This document shows, in pieces, positions 8,234 to 17,896 of a stretch of DNA of 64,000 nucleotides (positions are counted from its first letter, which is position 1; each line of letters begins with the position of its first letter). The DNA comes from JAGNLV01 sp964612145. Its GTDB lineage: Bacteria > Zixibacteria > MSB-5A5 > GN15 > FEB-12. The stretch lies in assembly GCA_964612145.1 (NCBI GenBank), contig CAZTBP010000003.1:134301-198300 (forward strand), in the 5' to 3' direction. Both the position numbers and the translations under genes were made by a program. A model generated the notes under the pieces. That model searched no databases and was not told where the DNA came from. It saw only the letters and a list, made by a program, of their open reading frames with translations.

Positions 8234-8728
8234 TTAGTTGGCGAGCTCTTCTTTGGCGAACCGGATGGCCTGTTCTGCTTGAATCCAGTCTTCGAAGTCG
8301 CGGCCGTGGTCGGCGCCTCGGTGTTCGAAGAGCGTGTAGGCCAGTTTTTCGACCAGTTCGCGATCTGACTCGGTGGGGTTGTTGCCGGTGATCTCGAGGG
8401 TGATTTCGGCACCGTCGACAGACGACATTTTCAGGCGGGTGGATCGGTCCTGGTCGTCTTTTTCGTGGCTGACACTATTGGGCCGGCTGAGCCGGAGGAG
8501 CGGCTCGGTGGTGTGGTCCGGCTCGTGTCGGGCGGTGAAGAGTTGGAAACCGTCGATTAGCCGTCCCTTTTTGCCAATGGTCACGCCCAGCAGCGGCGTA
8601 TCGGCGGCGATACGCCGCGTGTTACCGTCGGTGGTCGTAACGGAGACCGTGACGGTGCGGAAGCGGTTTTGTTGGTTAAAGCGTTTGAAAAAGCGTGACC
8701 AGTTATTTCTTTTGACTTCGCCGGTCAT
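8234..8728 (-). CDS. Small conserved protein, DUF5335/DUF2934-like
   Basis: A 164-residue cytoplasmic protein of unknown function. The N-terminal part (WSRFFKRFNQQNRFRTVTV, then DTPLLGVTIGKKG) resembles proteins annotated as DUF5335. The C-terminal segment (HRGADHGRDFEDWIQAEQAI) resembles the short DUF2934 motif. Both assignments are from memory of the pattern. The ATG at 8728 has a perfect AAGGAGG 6-7 nt upstream. Confidence 0.6.
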   Translation of the reverse strand: MTGEVKRNNWSRFFKRFNQQNRFRTVTVSVTTTDGNTRRIAADTPLLGVTIGKKGRLIDGFQLFTARHEPDHTTEPLLRLSRPNSVSHEKDDQDRSTRLKMSSVDGAEITLEITGNNPTESDRELVEKLAYTLFEHRGADHGRDFEDWIQAEQAIRFAKEELAN

Positions 8729-8926
8729 ATTTACCTCCTTGAATCGTGGCGTCATATCTATTTATCGGCTGTTAAGGCTTGACGGATAAGCGTGGTCCTG
8801 GTTGGTTAAGGGAAGTTCATAATCTCATTAATGTTGTGTTGCGGGCCGGATTTTTTGGCACGAACGGGCTGTTGATGAGTTACAAAGCATGTGGAACTAG
8901 GAATTTTTCACAGAAAGAGGAGCAAA

Positions 8927-9706
8927 ATGAGTTTGAAGAGAGCGATGTTGAGTATGGTAATTGGGGCCGCGATGTTGTTTGTGGGGGCAGGAGCGGTATC
9001 GGCTGACGTGTATAGTAAGACAGTGACGGTGACGGATGCGTTTGAGATGCAAGGGCAGGTAATGCCGGCCTCGGCGGACACGGCCGTTTCCTGGATGACG
9101 GACGGAATGGCGGCGATGCAGGCCGGCAACAGCCGCATAATTCTCCGTGCCGACGAGGGCAAGTTTTACATGGTGGACGACGATCAGAAGGCGTATGTGG
9201 AAATGCCGTCAGACGTTTTTGGGGCAATGCTTGAGGAGGTCACCGAAGAAGATGCGGCGATGGCTGATTCGGTCAGGGATATGATGGAGCGGATGGGGCA
9301 AGACATTGGTGTTACAATACAGAAGACTGACGAGACGAAGAAGATTCGTGAGTGGAACGCCACGAAGTATGACATTGTCATGACGCTGCCGATGGGCAAG
9401 ATTGAAATGGAGAACTGGATCACCCAGGACGTCGAGTTTGACTGGAATCTCATGCGGGCGTTGAACATGGGCTCGCTGGCGATGTTCCCGGGTATCGAGA
9501 GTGTCTTTGACGAGATAGCGAAGCTTGAAGGGGTCACGGTGACGAATATTTCGACGATGGTAATGATGGGTACGCCGGTAACATCGACGACGGAGATGAT
9601 CGAGTATGAGGGTGACCGTGAGGCGCCGGAAGGGATCTATGAGATTCCGGAGGAGTATACGAAGAAGGATCGTCAGAGTATGATGGGCGGCATGGGCGGC
9701 CGATAG
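8927..9706 (+). CDS. Exported protein of DUF4412-like type
   Basis: A 259-residue protein with a cleavable signal peptide (cleavage after AGAVSA near residue 26). The body is one soluble domain with MVDDDQKAYVEMPSD, as in exported proteins with DUF4412-like beta sheets, rich in Met and acidic residues, and a Gly/Met tail (MMGGMGGR). It is probably periplasmic or at the outer membrane; the function is unknown. AGAGGAG precedes the ATG at 8927. A strong terminator follows directly, so it is monocistronic. Confidence 0.65.
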   Translation: MSLKRAMLSMVIGAAMLFVGAGAVSADVYSKTVTVTDAFEMQGQVMPASADTAVSWMTDGMAAMQAGNSRIILRADEGKFYMVDDDQKAYVEMPSDVFGAMLEEVTEEDAAMADSVRDMMERMGQDIGVTIQKTDETKKIREWNATKYDIVMTLPMGKIEMENWITQDVEFDWNLMRALNMGSLAMFPGIESVFDEIAKLEGVTVTNISTMVMMGTPVTSTTEMIEYEGDREAPEGIYEIPEEYTKKDRQSMMGGMGGR

Positions 9707-9732
9707 ACGATTCGGGGGGCAAGTGTTTTATG

Positions 9733-9763
9733 GCGGCAGGTTCTTCGGGACCTGCCGCTTTTT
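9733..9763 (+). terminator. Intrinsic terminator
   Basis: GCGGCAGG/CCTGCCGC stem extended by a T-A pair, short loop, then five T. Confidence 0.85.
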
Positions 9764-9838
9764 CTGTTGTTGCCAGGAGGGGTAGATTGGTGTAGAATTG
9801 GCCAAGATTTCGCAAATTTTTGTGAAGGAAGAGGCGGT

Positions 9839-10570
9839 ATGCAGTGGTATGAGTTTTATGATCTTTCCGAGCGGTATCATCGGTTGATAAATCCGTCGTC
9901 GCCGGAGAAGGTGATCAAGGCGGGTGAGGTGGCCGGGATGAGTGAGGGGAGGCGGGTGATTGAGTTTGGGGCGGGGTTTGCTGAGCCGCTGGTTTTGTGG
10001 GCGGAGCAGTTTGGTATTACCGGAGTGGGGGTGGAGTTTCGGCCGTATGCCTGTCAGCGGGCGCGGGAGCGGATCGCAGAAAGGGGTCTGGGGGATCGGA
10101 TACAGATTGTTGAGGGGGATGCGAAGGCGTATGAGTTTGAGCGGGGAGTGTATGATGTTGGTGTTTGCCTGGGGGCATCGTTTATTTGGGAAGGGTACCG
10201 TCGTACCGTACAAGTACTTAAGCAAACTATTCAGCAGGACGGCAAGTTGATAATCGGGGAGGTGTTTCAGGCGCACGCGAATGTTCCGCCGGAGTCGGCG
10301 AAAAAGGACGGGATGATGACGATGGCTGAGTTACTGGAGATTACGGGTGAGGAGGGGCTGGTGATCGAGTATTTCCAGTTGTCGAATAGTGATGAGTGGG
10401 ATAGCTATGAATCGGCCAACTCGCGGAGTTTTTGTGCGTGGCTTCGGGAAAATCCGGATCATCCGGATCGGGCGGCGGTGAAAGAGAAATTTTTTGAGTG
10501 GCAGTGTGACTATTTAATGCGGGGGAGGCTGGACTGTGGGTGGGGTATTTTTGTTCTCGGTTCCGTCTAA
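9839..10570 (+). CDS. SAM-dependent methyltransferase, class I
   Basis: A 243-residue enzyme with the SAM-binding motif I RRVIEFGAGFAEP, then GVGVEFRPYACQRAR (motif II acidic residue) and YDVGVCLGASFIWEGY (motif IV region). It probably methylates a small molecule; the substrate is unknown. The ATG at 9839 has AAGGAAGAGG upstream, and the longer frame starting at 9767 overlaps the terminator region. It stands alone between two terminators. Confidence 0.82.
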   Translation: MQWYEFYDLSERYHRLINPSSPEKVIKAGEVAGMSEGRRVIEFGAGFAEPLVLWAEQFGITGVGVEFRPYACQRARERIAERGLGDRIQIVEGDAKAYEFERGVYDVGVCLGASFIWEGYRRTVQVLKQTIQQDGKLIIGEVFQAHANVPPESAKKDGMMTMAELLEITGEEGLVIEYFQLSNSDEWDSYESANSRSFCAWLRENPDHPDRAAVKEKFFEWQCDYLMRGRLDCGWGIFVLGSV

Positions 10571-10816
10571 GGATTGTTGAAGATCGGCAAGTGGCTTTTG
10601 TGTGCGGGGGCGAACAGGGCTGAGCTAAGCATAAGGAGCAATTTGAGATAGGGTTATGACAAAAACTGTCGCGAGAGAGTTGTTGAAGAACCGGGTGGTT
10701 TCGTTGTAGAGGGTATTGATTGGGCTCGTTCGGTCTTTCTTAGAAATTCGGGAACCTTTTGTTAGTATGAAGTGTTTTTTCCTTGACAATAGCGACAAAG
10801 ATTCGTAAATCCGCTA

Positions 10817-10844
10817 TTGACAACGGGCGAAAAAAGATTATTAT
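10817..10844 (+). promoter_or_regulatory. Strong sigma-70-type promoter
   Basis: TTGACA (10817-10822), 16-nt spacer, TATTAT (10839-10844). A second TTGACA (10793) lies upstream, and the two -35 boxes sit in an imperfect inverted repeat (ttgacaatagcg / cgctattgacaa), which suggests an operator. Expected start near 10851. Confidence 0.6.
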
Positions 10845-10850
10845 GCGGGT

Positions 10851-10965
10851 GCATAAGAAAAGCCCCCTAGAAACCCTGCCTGTCCCCCCTCCCGTGTGCT
10901 CAAGCCCAACAGGCAGGGTTTCCTCCTTTTAGGAAGCACTGTCATCACGACAGTGCTTCTCTTTT
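10851..10965 (+). ncRNA. Candidate small RNA: two hairpins, C-rich loop, intrinsic terminator
   Basis: Hairpin 1 has a perfect 13-bp stem (10871-10883 / 10909-10921) and a 25-nt loop holding TCCCCCCTCCCG. A single-stranded TCCTCC follows. Hairpin 2 is an 11-bp perfect stem (10933-10943 / 10949-10959) followed by TCTTTTT, a typical terminator. With the promoter at 10817 this defines a transcript of about 115 nt with anti-Shine-Dalgarno-like pyrimidine stretches. It may instead be a terminated leader of the kinase gene at 11050. Confidence 0.5.
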
Positions 10966-11049
10966 TGTCAGGTTCAGGGGGTGTGGTTGCCGCTGTCTTG
11001 CCCGTGGCTTTTGGGTTGGCTTTTTGGGCAAAATTCTTATCTTTTCATT

Positions 11050-14000
11050 ATGGTAAGTTTGCTCAGGGTTTTGTTTCGGTATATCGTGCCGGGTCTATTT
11101 CTGATTCTTGTCGGTGTGTCGGCGTGGGGTGAACCGGAGCGGTTGTCGATTTTGGTCACGGATGATACTCGATTTCTTCCGCTGCATTTTGACGTACTCG
11201 GAGTTCATTCTTCCCAATCCGGTGTCGAGCCGATTCATATTCCCCGCCAGATTTATCGGCCGGCGCGCTTGCCGGGAGACACGGCGTTGTACATTCGGGG
11301 TTACAATACGGCGCCGTATCAGGATGTTCCGTCGCAGTTTTCATTCATGGACTACACCAATAATAGGATAATCGATGACAACCCGATCTGGATGACGATC
11401 CACGATTATCGGATTATTTCGGATCAGGTTTCGGGGGATACGGTTATCATTGCGTTCGGGCATCGCAACGACACGGCGTATGCGGCCAAGCTCCTGCCGA
11501 CCGGGGATTCCATCACCTGGCTTTTTCTGGCGACGGGTGAAGATTTGACGGGTGATGGTACGTGGCATCCGGAGGTAGGAATTCACGCGGTGATGGACTA
11601 CGATTACGACGGGCGTCAGGAGCTGTTGGTTAAGGTACACGCCGCCCGGGATCTTCGGCCGCGACTTCTGCTGAGTATCGAGGTAGAGGGACCGAGTATA
11701 CAGTGGTCGTTGCCGGTTGCCGGGGGAATAAGGAATCCGATTGTTCTGGCCGGTGACAGTGCCGAGCCGCGGCTCGTTTTCACAACGTCCAATTCGAAGC
11801 AGGGGGGGCGTGACGCGAGATTCAGTGATATGTGGGGCTACTTCACGGTGCTTGACGCGAACTCAGGTCGGATTGTGCTCAATCGGGTTGTGAATATGGA
11901 TTACGGGGGGACGGGAATGATTCCGAGCCTGCGGGAGAATGAGTTTTTCGTGTCCAATTCGGTTGGGTTTCTGGCGCCGGATGATACGGTGGATTTTCCG
12001 GAGGAGGTGTACCGAGTCAGCCGGGTGTCTATTGACGGGACGGTGCTGGGGTCAGCGGAGTTTGATAACCAGGTGCGGTCGCTCTGGCCGGCGAGTGTAA
12101 TGGGGATTGCGGGTGATGGGTTGTTTGTTACGACGACAAGGGGGAATTTGTATCAGCTCGATTCGGCGCTGCAAGTAGTCGCGTTTGCACCGGAGACTGA
12201 AGTACATAGCTTTATTACTCAGCTTGTTCCGGAGGCAGGGGGGGACACATTGATTGTGCTGGGAACGACCAAAGGGGCTGCGGTTATGGACCGCGAGTTT
12301 GATCAGCTTGGCCTGATGCCGGGTTCGGCGGGCTATATCGAGCCGCTTGTGTATGAAGGTGTTGGCGGGCAGCGGGTGTTTATGTCGTCGGGAGGCGGAG
12401 GCAGTACGACCTTCGTAGTGATGCGCAGGAGTATCTTTGATTATGTTCGGACACTGGTCGTACAGTATGACATTTATCTTCTGCTGAGTATCATTGTGCT
12501 GCTGGCGGGGCTGGTCTATGTCAATCACAGGCGGTATCGGACGCTTCGGAAGCTGCGCCAGCGGGAGGCTAATTTTCAGGCGTTCTGCGAAGCGTCGCCC
12601 GATCTCATATTTGATATGAACAGGGACGGGGTTTTCTTAGATTATCAGACGCGGGATTCCTCGCAGTTGTTGTTTCCGCCGGAGCAGTTTGTTGGTCGGC
12701 CGGTGACGGAAGTTATGGGGGCTGAGGCTGGCGCCAGGATACTGGATCAGATTCGCCGGGCTCTTTCCACGAATTCGATGCAGACGCTTGAGTATGCAAT
12801 TGAGCGGGACGGCCGTGCCTACTCGTATGAAGCGAGGGTGGCCCCGGTAAGCAAAACAGAGGTGCTGGCGGTTATTCGTGACATAACCGATCAACGAATG
12901 GCGGAAGAAGAACTGCGGGCGTCTGAACGGGCCTTGCGGGCGAGTGAGCAGCGGTTTCGCAGTCTTGTTGCCAACGTGCCCGGGGCGATTTATCGGTGTG
13001 CGCTGGATGATTGGTGGACAATGGAGTTCATCAGTGAGGAGGTCGGGTCGATCACCGGATATCCGGCCTCAGATTTCATCAACAATGAAAGACGAGCGTT
13101 TTCGTCGATTATTCATCTCGAAGATCGTGAGATGTTAACGCGCCAGATTCATTCGGCGGTGTCCGGTCATCAGCCGTATTTTTTAGAGTACCGAATAGTT
13201 CACCAGTCGGGTGAGATTCGCTGGGTAAGTGAACAGGGTCAGGCGTTGTTTTCTTCGGAGGGTGAGGTTGTTTGTCTCGATGGCGTGATGTTTGATATTA
13301 CGGAGCAGAAGCAGGCTGACTGTGCGCTTCGGGAATATGAAGAGAAGACACGGGCGCAGTACAAGGCTATTCCGGTGCCGACGTATACGTGGCAGCGGGC
13401 CGGTGATGATTTTGTGCTGATCGATTACAATGATGCGGCGGTGGAAATAACCGACGGGGGGGTGGCGAAGATGATTGGGATACGGTGTCGCGAGATGTAT
13501 GCCGATCAGATGGAGATTTTTCACGATATAGAGACCTGTTTCCGTGAGCGGCGCACGATCAACCGGGAGATGCAGTATCATTTTGTGTCGACGGATCGGA
13601 CATTGGATCTGTCGATTCGCTACGTTTACATTCCCAACGACATGGTGCTGATTCACACGGAAGATATTACTGAGCGGGTGCATTCGCGGCAGCAGCTGCA
13701 GACGCGGCTTCGGTACGAAGCTGGCCTGGCAAGGTGTTCGCGGACGCTGCTGGCGTCGGTGGCCATGGAGGATACAATCAACGAAGCGTTAAAGCATCTG
13801 CTGGAGGCTTCGCGGGTTTGCCGCGTATACCTGTTTGAGAATTTCGAGGATGGTCAGCTCGGGCTGTGTATGCGGCAGACGAATGAGGTATGTCGGGAGG
13901 GTGTCGAGTCGTATCTGGATGATCCTGTTTTGCAGTGCCTGCCGTACAGCGGTGACCGGGAGTACGTACGGGCTATGTTGTCGCGAGGCCAGGCGTTTGG

Positions 14001-16437
14001 GGGAGCAGTTTCGACGATGCCGCTGGAGCTGCGGGGCCTGCTGGAATCGCAGAGTGTTGAGTCGCTGCTGCTGCTTCCCGTTTTTGTCGGGGGTGAGTGG
14101 TATGGTTTTGTCGGGTTTGATGATACGCGGGACGAGCGGGTCTGGAACGAGGATGACATACGACTCTTGCGGACGGCGGCGGAGATGATCGGATCGTATC
14201 TCGAAATGCGTCAGGCAACGCGAGCGTTGACCGAGGAGCGTGATTTCAGTGATTCTATCCTTCAGACGGCGAACAGTCTCATTCTTTGTCTCGATGAGGA
14301 CTGTCGGGTAACGGTTTTCAACGACGAGTTAGAGAAGGTGACGGGCTGGAAGCGGGAAGAAGTGCTGGGCAGGTACTGGTTCGATGTTGGGGTGCCGAAA
14401 CGCTATTTCCGACCGGAGCACAAGAACTGGCTGAAGTGGATTTCAGATAATCCGGCGGATCGTTACGAGCGGGAGTTAGTGACGAAATCGGGAGAGGAAG
14501 TGTGTGTCTTGTGGTCCAATTCGACGCTGGTGAATCCGCATACGGGTAAGAAGACGGCAATTGCTATCGGGTATGACATCACGGATCGGAAAAAGGCGGA
14601 GGCGGCCCGGCAGGAGAACGAGGAGAAGTATCGGGCCGTGATGCAGCAGAGCGCGGACAGTATCTACCTGGCGGATGCGCAGACGGGTCGGATTCTCGAA
14701 GCGAATCTTGCGATGCAGGGGCTGCTGGGCTATAGTGCCGAGGAGTTGCAGCAGTTGACGATGTTTGATTTTATCGATCACCCGGAGGATGATATTCGGG
14801 ATAAGATTTCACGTGTTCTCGACGACAGTCTCTCTACGCTGGCGGAGCGCTACTGGCGTACTCGGGACGGGCGGCGGATTTCGGTTGAGGTCGGGGTGAG
14901 TGCGGTGGAGTATGGGGGTAAACGCGTTCTGTGTATTGTAGCACGCGACATTTCCGAGCGACTGGCCGCTGATGCCCAGCTACGACGACAGGAGGAGCAG
15001 TATCGGCTGCTGGTGGAAAATGTGCAGGCTGCTATTGTGCTGGTCGATGCTGACGGGAAGTTCCTGTTTGCGAACCGGAAGGCAGCTCAGGCGACCGGTC
15101 GTACGCCGGAGGAGTTGGTTGGGTTGACGCAGTGGGAGGTTTTCCCGCAGGAACTGGCTGATCGTCAGGTGGAGAATATCAGGCGCGTTATTCATACAGG
15201 TCAGGAGTTTAGCAGCGAGTCGCGGGTGCTGCTTCAGGGAGAGTGGAGCTGGTTTTTCAATAACCTTCAGCCGTATCGGGAGGCCACGGGTGAGACAACG
15301 GCAGCGCTGGTGATCGCCCAGGATATCACGGAACATCGTCAGGCTAAAGAGGCACTCAAGGAGAGTGAGCAGCGGTTCCGGGAGCTGGCTGACCTGTTGC
15401 CGCAGACGATTTTTGAGGCGGATTCGGCGGGGCGTTTGACGTATACGAATCGAGCCGGGCTGGCCGCTACTGGTTATTCCGAAGATGATATCGAGCGTGG
15501 TATTCAAGTTCAGAGCTTGTTTGTGGATTCGGAGCGAGAGACACTGATGGAAAACTTCTACCGACGTCTTCGCGGCGAAGAGCCAACGACGCACGAGTAC
15601 ACGCAGACTCGGAAGGATGGTTCGACCTTCCCGGTGCTGATTTATGCCGCAACGGTGCTCCGGGATGATAAACCAGTCGGACTGCGCGGGATCGTTATCG
15701 ATATTACGGAGATTAAGAAGGCCGAAGAGCAGGTTCGTCGGGCCAATCAGCTGCGGTACCAGCAACTGAAAGAGATTGCGGGCGGTGTTTCGCACGAGAT
15801 TTACAATTCGCTGTATCCGGCAGTGATATCGCTGGAGAAGCTCGGCGGATTGCTGGCCGATGCGAGCCTGTCGGATCCGGATCGATGTGAGCGATTACTG
15901 GCCATGACCAGTCGGGCTGTTCAGCGGGCGTTGGGTTTGACGGAAACGGTAACCAATTATTCGCGGCTGGAGACGCAGCAAAAGACTGAGCCGGTGGAGT
16001 TGTCTGAGATTATTCAGGAGGTTTTGGAGAGTAATCGGCACCGGATCGAAGATGGCTCGGTGTCGGTCAGCGCGGAGGTGGGCACGTTGCCGTCGATTTT
16101 GGCATCGCGGTCACATATGTACAGCTTGATCAATAACATTGTAATCAATTCCCTGGATGCGCTGACAGACTCGTTGGAGAAAGAGTTGTCTATTTCAGGT
16201 CAGTATCGGGACGGTCGTGTTGAGATTGACATTGCCGATTCCGGGCCGGGGATACCGTTTGAGATACTGGATCGGGTGTTCGAGCCGTTTTTTACGACGA
16301 AACCGGATCGGGGGACGGGTCTCGGGCTGGCGATGGCGAAGAAGATCGTGGAATTGTACGGGGGGCGATTGACGGTCGAGTCCACGCTTGACAACGGCAC
16401 ACGGTTTCGTATATTGCTGCCGACGCAGGATGGCTGA
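11050..16437 (+). CDS. Giant multi-PAS/GAF sensor histidine kinase
   Basis: This 1795-residue membrane kinase has a signal anchor at 1-25 and a periplasmic region of about 440 residues with propeller-like repeats (VMDYDYDGRQELL resembles FG-GAP). One transmembrane helix lies near 475-495. Then come three PAS domains (about 510-890), one GAF (890-1055), four more PAS (1060-1565), a kinase dimerisation helix with phospho-His 1582 in GVSHEIYN, and an ATPase domain with NSLDAL, DSGPGIP and GTGLGLAM. ATG 11050 was chosen because it starts the signal sequence. The sigma-54 regulator gene begins 17 nt later and is its likely partner. Confidence 0.92.
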   Translation: MVSLLRVLFRYIVPGLFLILVGVSAWGEPERLSILVTDDTRFLPLHFDVLGVHSSQSGVEPIHIPRQIYRPARLPGDTALYIRGYNTAPYQDVPSQFSFMDYTNNRIIDDNPIWMTIHDYRIISDQVSGDTVIIAFGHRNDTAYAAKLLPTGDSITWLFLATGEDLTGDGTWHPEVGIHAVMDYDYDGRQELLVKVHAARDLRPRLLLSIEVEGPSIQWSLPVAGGIRNPIVLAGDSAEPRLVFTTSNSKQGGRDARFSDMWGYFTVLDANSGRIVLNRVVNMDYGGTGMIPSLRENEFFVSNSVGFLAPDDTVDFPEEVYRVSRVSIDGTVLGSAEFDNQVRSLWPASVMGIAGDGLFVTTTRGNLYQLDSALQVVAFAPETEVHSFITQLVPEAGGDTLIVLGTTKGAAVMDREFDQLGLMPGSAGYIEPLVYEGVGGQRVFMSSGGGGSTTFVVMRRSIFDYVRTLVVQYDIYLLLSIIVLLAGLVYVNHRRYRTLRKLRQREANFQAFCEASPDLIFDMNRDGVFLDYQTRDSSQLLFPPEQFVGRPVTEVMGAEAGARILDQIRRALSTNSMQTLEYAIERDGRAYSYEARVAPVSKTEVLAVIRDITDQRMAEEELRASERALRASEQRFRSLVANVPGAIYRCALDDWWTMEFISEEVGSITGYPASDFINNERRAFSSIIHLEDREMLTRQIHSAVSGHQPYFLEYRIVHQSGEIRWVSEQGQALFSSEGEVVCLDGVMFDITEQKQADCALREYEEKTRAQYKAIPVPTYTWQRAGDDFVLIDYNDAAVEITDGGVAKMIGIRCREMYADQMEIFHDIETCFRERRTINREMQYHFVSTDRTLDLSIRYVYIPNDMVLIHTEDITERVHSRQQLQTRLRYEAGLARCSRTLLASVAMEDTINEALKHLLEASRVCRVYLFENFEDGQLGLCMRQTNEVCREGVESYLDDPVLQCLPYSGDREYVRAMLSRGQAFGGAVSTMPLELRGLLESQSVESLLLLPVFVGGEWYGFVGFDDTRDERVWNEDDIRLLRTAAEMIGSYLEMRQATRALTEERDFSDSILQTANSLILCLDEDCRVTVFNDELEKVTGWKREEVLGRYWFDVGVPKRYFRPEHKNWLKWISDNPADRYERELVTKSGEEVCVLWSNSTLVNPHTGKKTAIAIGYDITDRKKAEAARQENEEKYRAVMQQSADSIYLADAQTGRILEANLAMQGLLGYSAEELQQLTMFDFIDHPEDDIRDKISRVLDDSLSTLAERYWRTRDGRRISVEVGVSAVEYGGKRVLCIVARDISERLAADAQLRRQEEQYRLLVENVQAAIVLVDADGKFLFANRKAAQATGRTPEELVGLTQWEVFPQELADRQVENIRRVIHTGQEFSSESRVLLQGEWSWFFNNLQPYREATGETTAALVIAQDITEHRQAKEALKESEQRFRELADLLPQTIFEADSAGRLTYTNRAGLAATGYSEDDIERGIQVQSLFVDSERETLMENFYRRLRGEEPTTHEYTQTRKDGSTFPVLIYAATVLRDDKPVGLRGIVIDITEIKKAEEQVRRANQLRYQQLKEIAGGVSHEIYNSLYPAVISLEKLGGLLADASLSDPDRCERLLAMTSRAVQRALGLTETVTNYSRLETQQKTEPVELSEIIQEVLESNRHRIEDGSVSVSAEVGTLPSILASRSHMYSLINNIVINSLDALTDSLEKELSISGQYRDGRVEIDIADSGPGIPFEILDRVFEPFFTTKPDRGTGLGLAMAKKIVELYGGRLTVESTLDNGTRFRILLPTQDG

Positions 16438-16454
16438 TAACTTTATGTGAGACA

Positions 16455-17810
16455 ATGGATAAGAACGGAAGAATTCTGATCGTCGATGACGACAGCCAGG
16501 TTCGTGAGGCGATGTACGAGGAGTTCATCGACGACTACGATGTTACGCTGGCCGGTTCAGGGCAGGAGGCGCTGGATATAGTCACTGATGATCCGCAGTT
16601 CAACGCCGTGATTCTCGATATTCGGATGGCGCGGATGGATGGATTTCAAGCGGCGAATCGTTTTCGGGAGACGGCTCCGTTAATTCCGATAATTTTTTGC
16701 ACCGGTTTTCCCGGGGACTATTCCGAAGACGAGATAGAGCGTCAACACGCCCCGTTTGATATCGTGGGGAAGAACGAGTCGCCGAACCGTCTTCGCCGTG
16801 CGGTAAAAAATGCTGTGGCGCAGAACAAGCTCCAGACGTCGTCGGAGGACCTGGTTGAGCTGGCTCGTCGGGAGTATGGGATGGTGGGTGCCTCGCCGCA
16901 GATGCGGGCGGTATATCAGCAGATACTGCGGATTGGGCCGACGACGCGACGGGTGATGATTCTGGGGCCGACCGGCAGCGGCAAGGAACTGGTGGCGCGG
17001 GCCATTCACAAGGCCAGTCCGGTGGCTGATCAGAAGCTGCGAATCTTTGCGTGCAGTGACCAGAACCCGGACCTTATCGACTCGGAGTTGTTCGGGCATA
17101 CTCGTGGTGCGTTTACCGGAGCAGTTGAGAGCCGGCGGGGGTATTTTGAGGCGGCTCACGGTTCGACGTTATTTCTTGATGAAATTGGCGATCTGGATCC
17201 CCGGACGCAGGTGAAGCTGCTTCGGGCCATCGAACAAGGTGAGATAACGCCGGTCGGGTCGTCCGAATTGAAGCAAGTGAACGTCCGGGTCATATGTGCA
17301 ACAAACCGGGATCTGGAAGATCTTGTCCATCGAGGGAAGTTCCGGCAGGATCTGTATTTCCGACTGAAGGGCATCAAGATCACCTTACCTCCTCTGCGTG
17401 AGCGGCCGGAGGACATTCCTTTGCTGGTCAATTACTTTATGGAGCAGGCCTGCCGGAACGAGCAGACAAGCAGTATGAAAGTAATCGCGCCGGCGGCGCG
17501 GGAGATGCTGATTGAACATGACTGGCCGGGGAATGTGCGGGACCTGTCGGACACTATTCAGGCGTTAGTGGTTATGACTGCCGGGGATTATATTTCAGCC
17601 GGCGACGTGGCGGAGTTCCTGAGGATTCAGCAGGATGGGGATCGGCCGCCGGAGTGGGGGCTGACGGAGCGGGTGGACCAGTTTCGGCGCCGGGAAATTA
17701 CAAAGGTGCTGGACAGCTGCAACGGCAACAAGGCGGCTGCGGCTAAAGTGCTCAATCAGGACCCGGCAAATTTCCGAAAGCTTATGAAGAAGCTGGGTAT
17801 GGACGTCTAA
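16455..17810 (+). CDS. NtrC-family sigma-54-dependent response regulator
   Basis: A 451-residue activator. The receiver (1-120) carries phospho-acceptor D55 in VILDIRM. The AAA+ domain has Walker A GPTGSGKE (171-178), the sigma-54 contact loop GAFTGA (218-223) and FLDEIGDL as Walker B. The C-terminal Fis-type helix-turn-helix contains NKAAAAKVL. It should activate sigma-54 promoters when phosphorylated by the kinase encoded just upstream. No -24/-12 promoter (TGGCAC-N5-TTGC) was recognised nearby, so its targets lie elsewhere or were missed. Confidence 0.95.
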   Translation: MDKNGRILIVDDDSQVREAMYEEFIDDYDVTLAGSGQEALDIVTDDPQFNAVILDIRMARMDGFQAANRFRETAPLIPIIFCTGFPGDYSEDEIERQHAPFDIVGKNESPNRLRRAVKNAVAQNKLQTSSEDLVELARREYGMVGASPQMRAVYQQILRIGPTTRRVMILGPTGSGKELVARAIHKASPVADQKLRIFACSDQNPDLIDSELFGHTRGAFTGAVESRRGYFEAAHGSTLFLDEIGDLDPRTQVKLLRAIEQGEITPVGSSELKQVNVRVICATNRDLEDLVHRGKFRQDLYFRLKGIKITLPPLRERPEDIPLLVNYFMEQACRNEQTSSMKVIAPAAREMLIEHDWPGNVRDLSDTIQALVVMTAGDYISAGDVAEFLRIQQDGDRPPEWGLTERVDQFRRREITKVLDSCNGNKAAAAKVLNQDPANFRKLMKKLGMDV

Positions 17811-17843
17811 CGACCCGGCGACCAATTTCGTGCATGTAAGAAA

Positions 17844-17876
17844 GCCGATCGATAGTAGTATCGATCGGCCTTTATT
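17844..17876. terminator. Intrinsic terminator between convergent genes
   Basis: An 11-bp stem GCCGATCGATA/TATCGATCGGC, 4-nt loop, then CTTTATTTTT. Confidence 0.85.
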
Positions 17877-17896
17877 TTTCACGGCACAGGGGTCAA

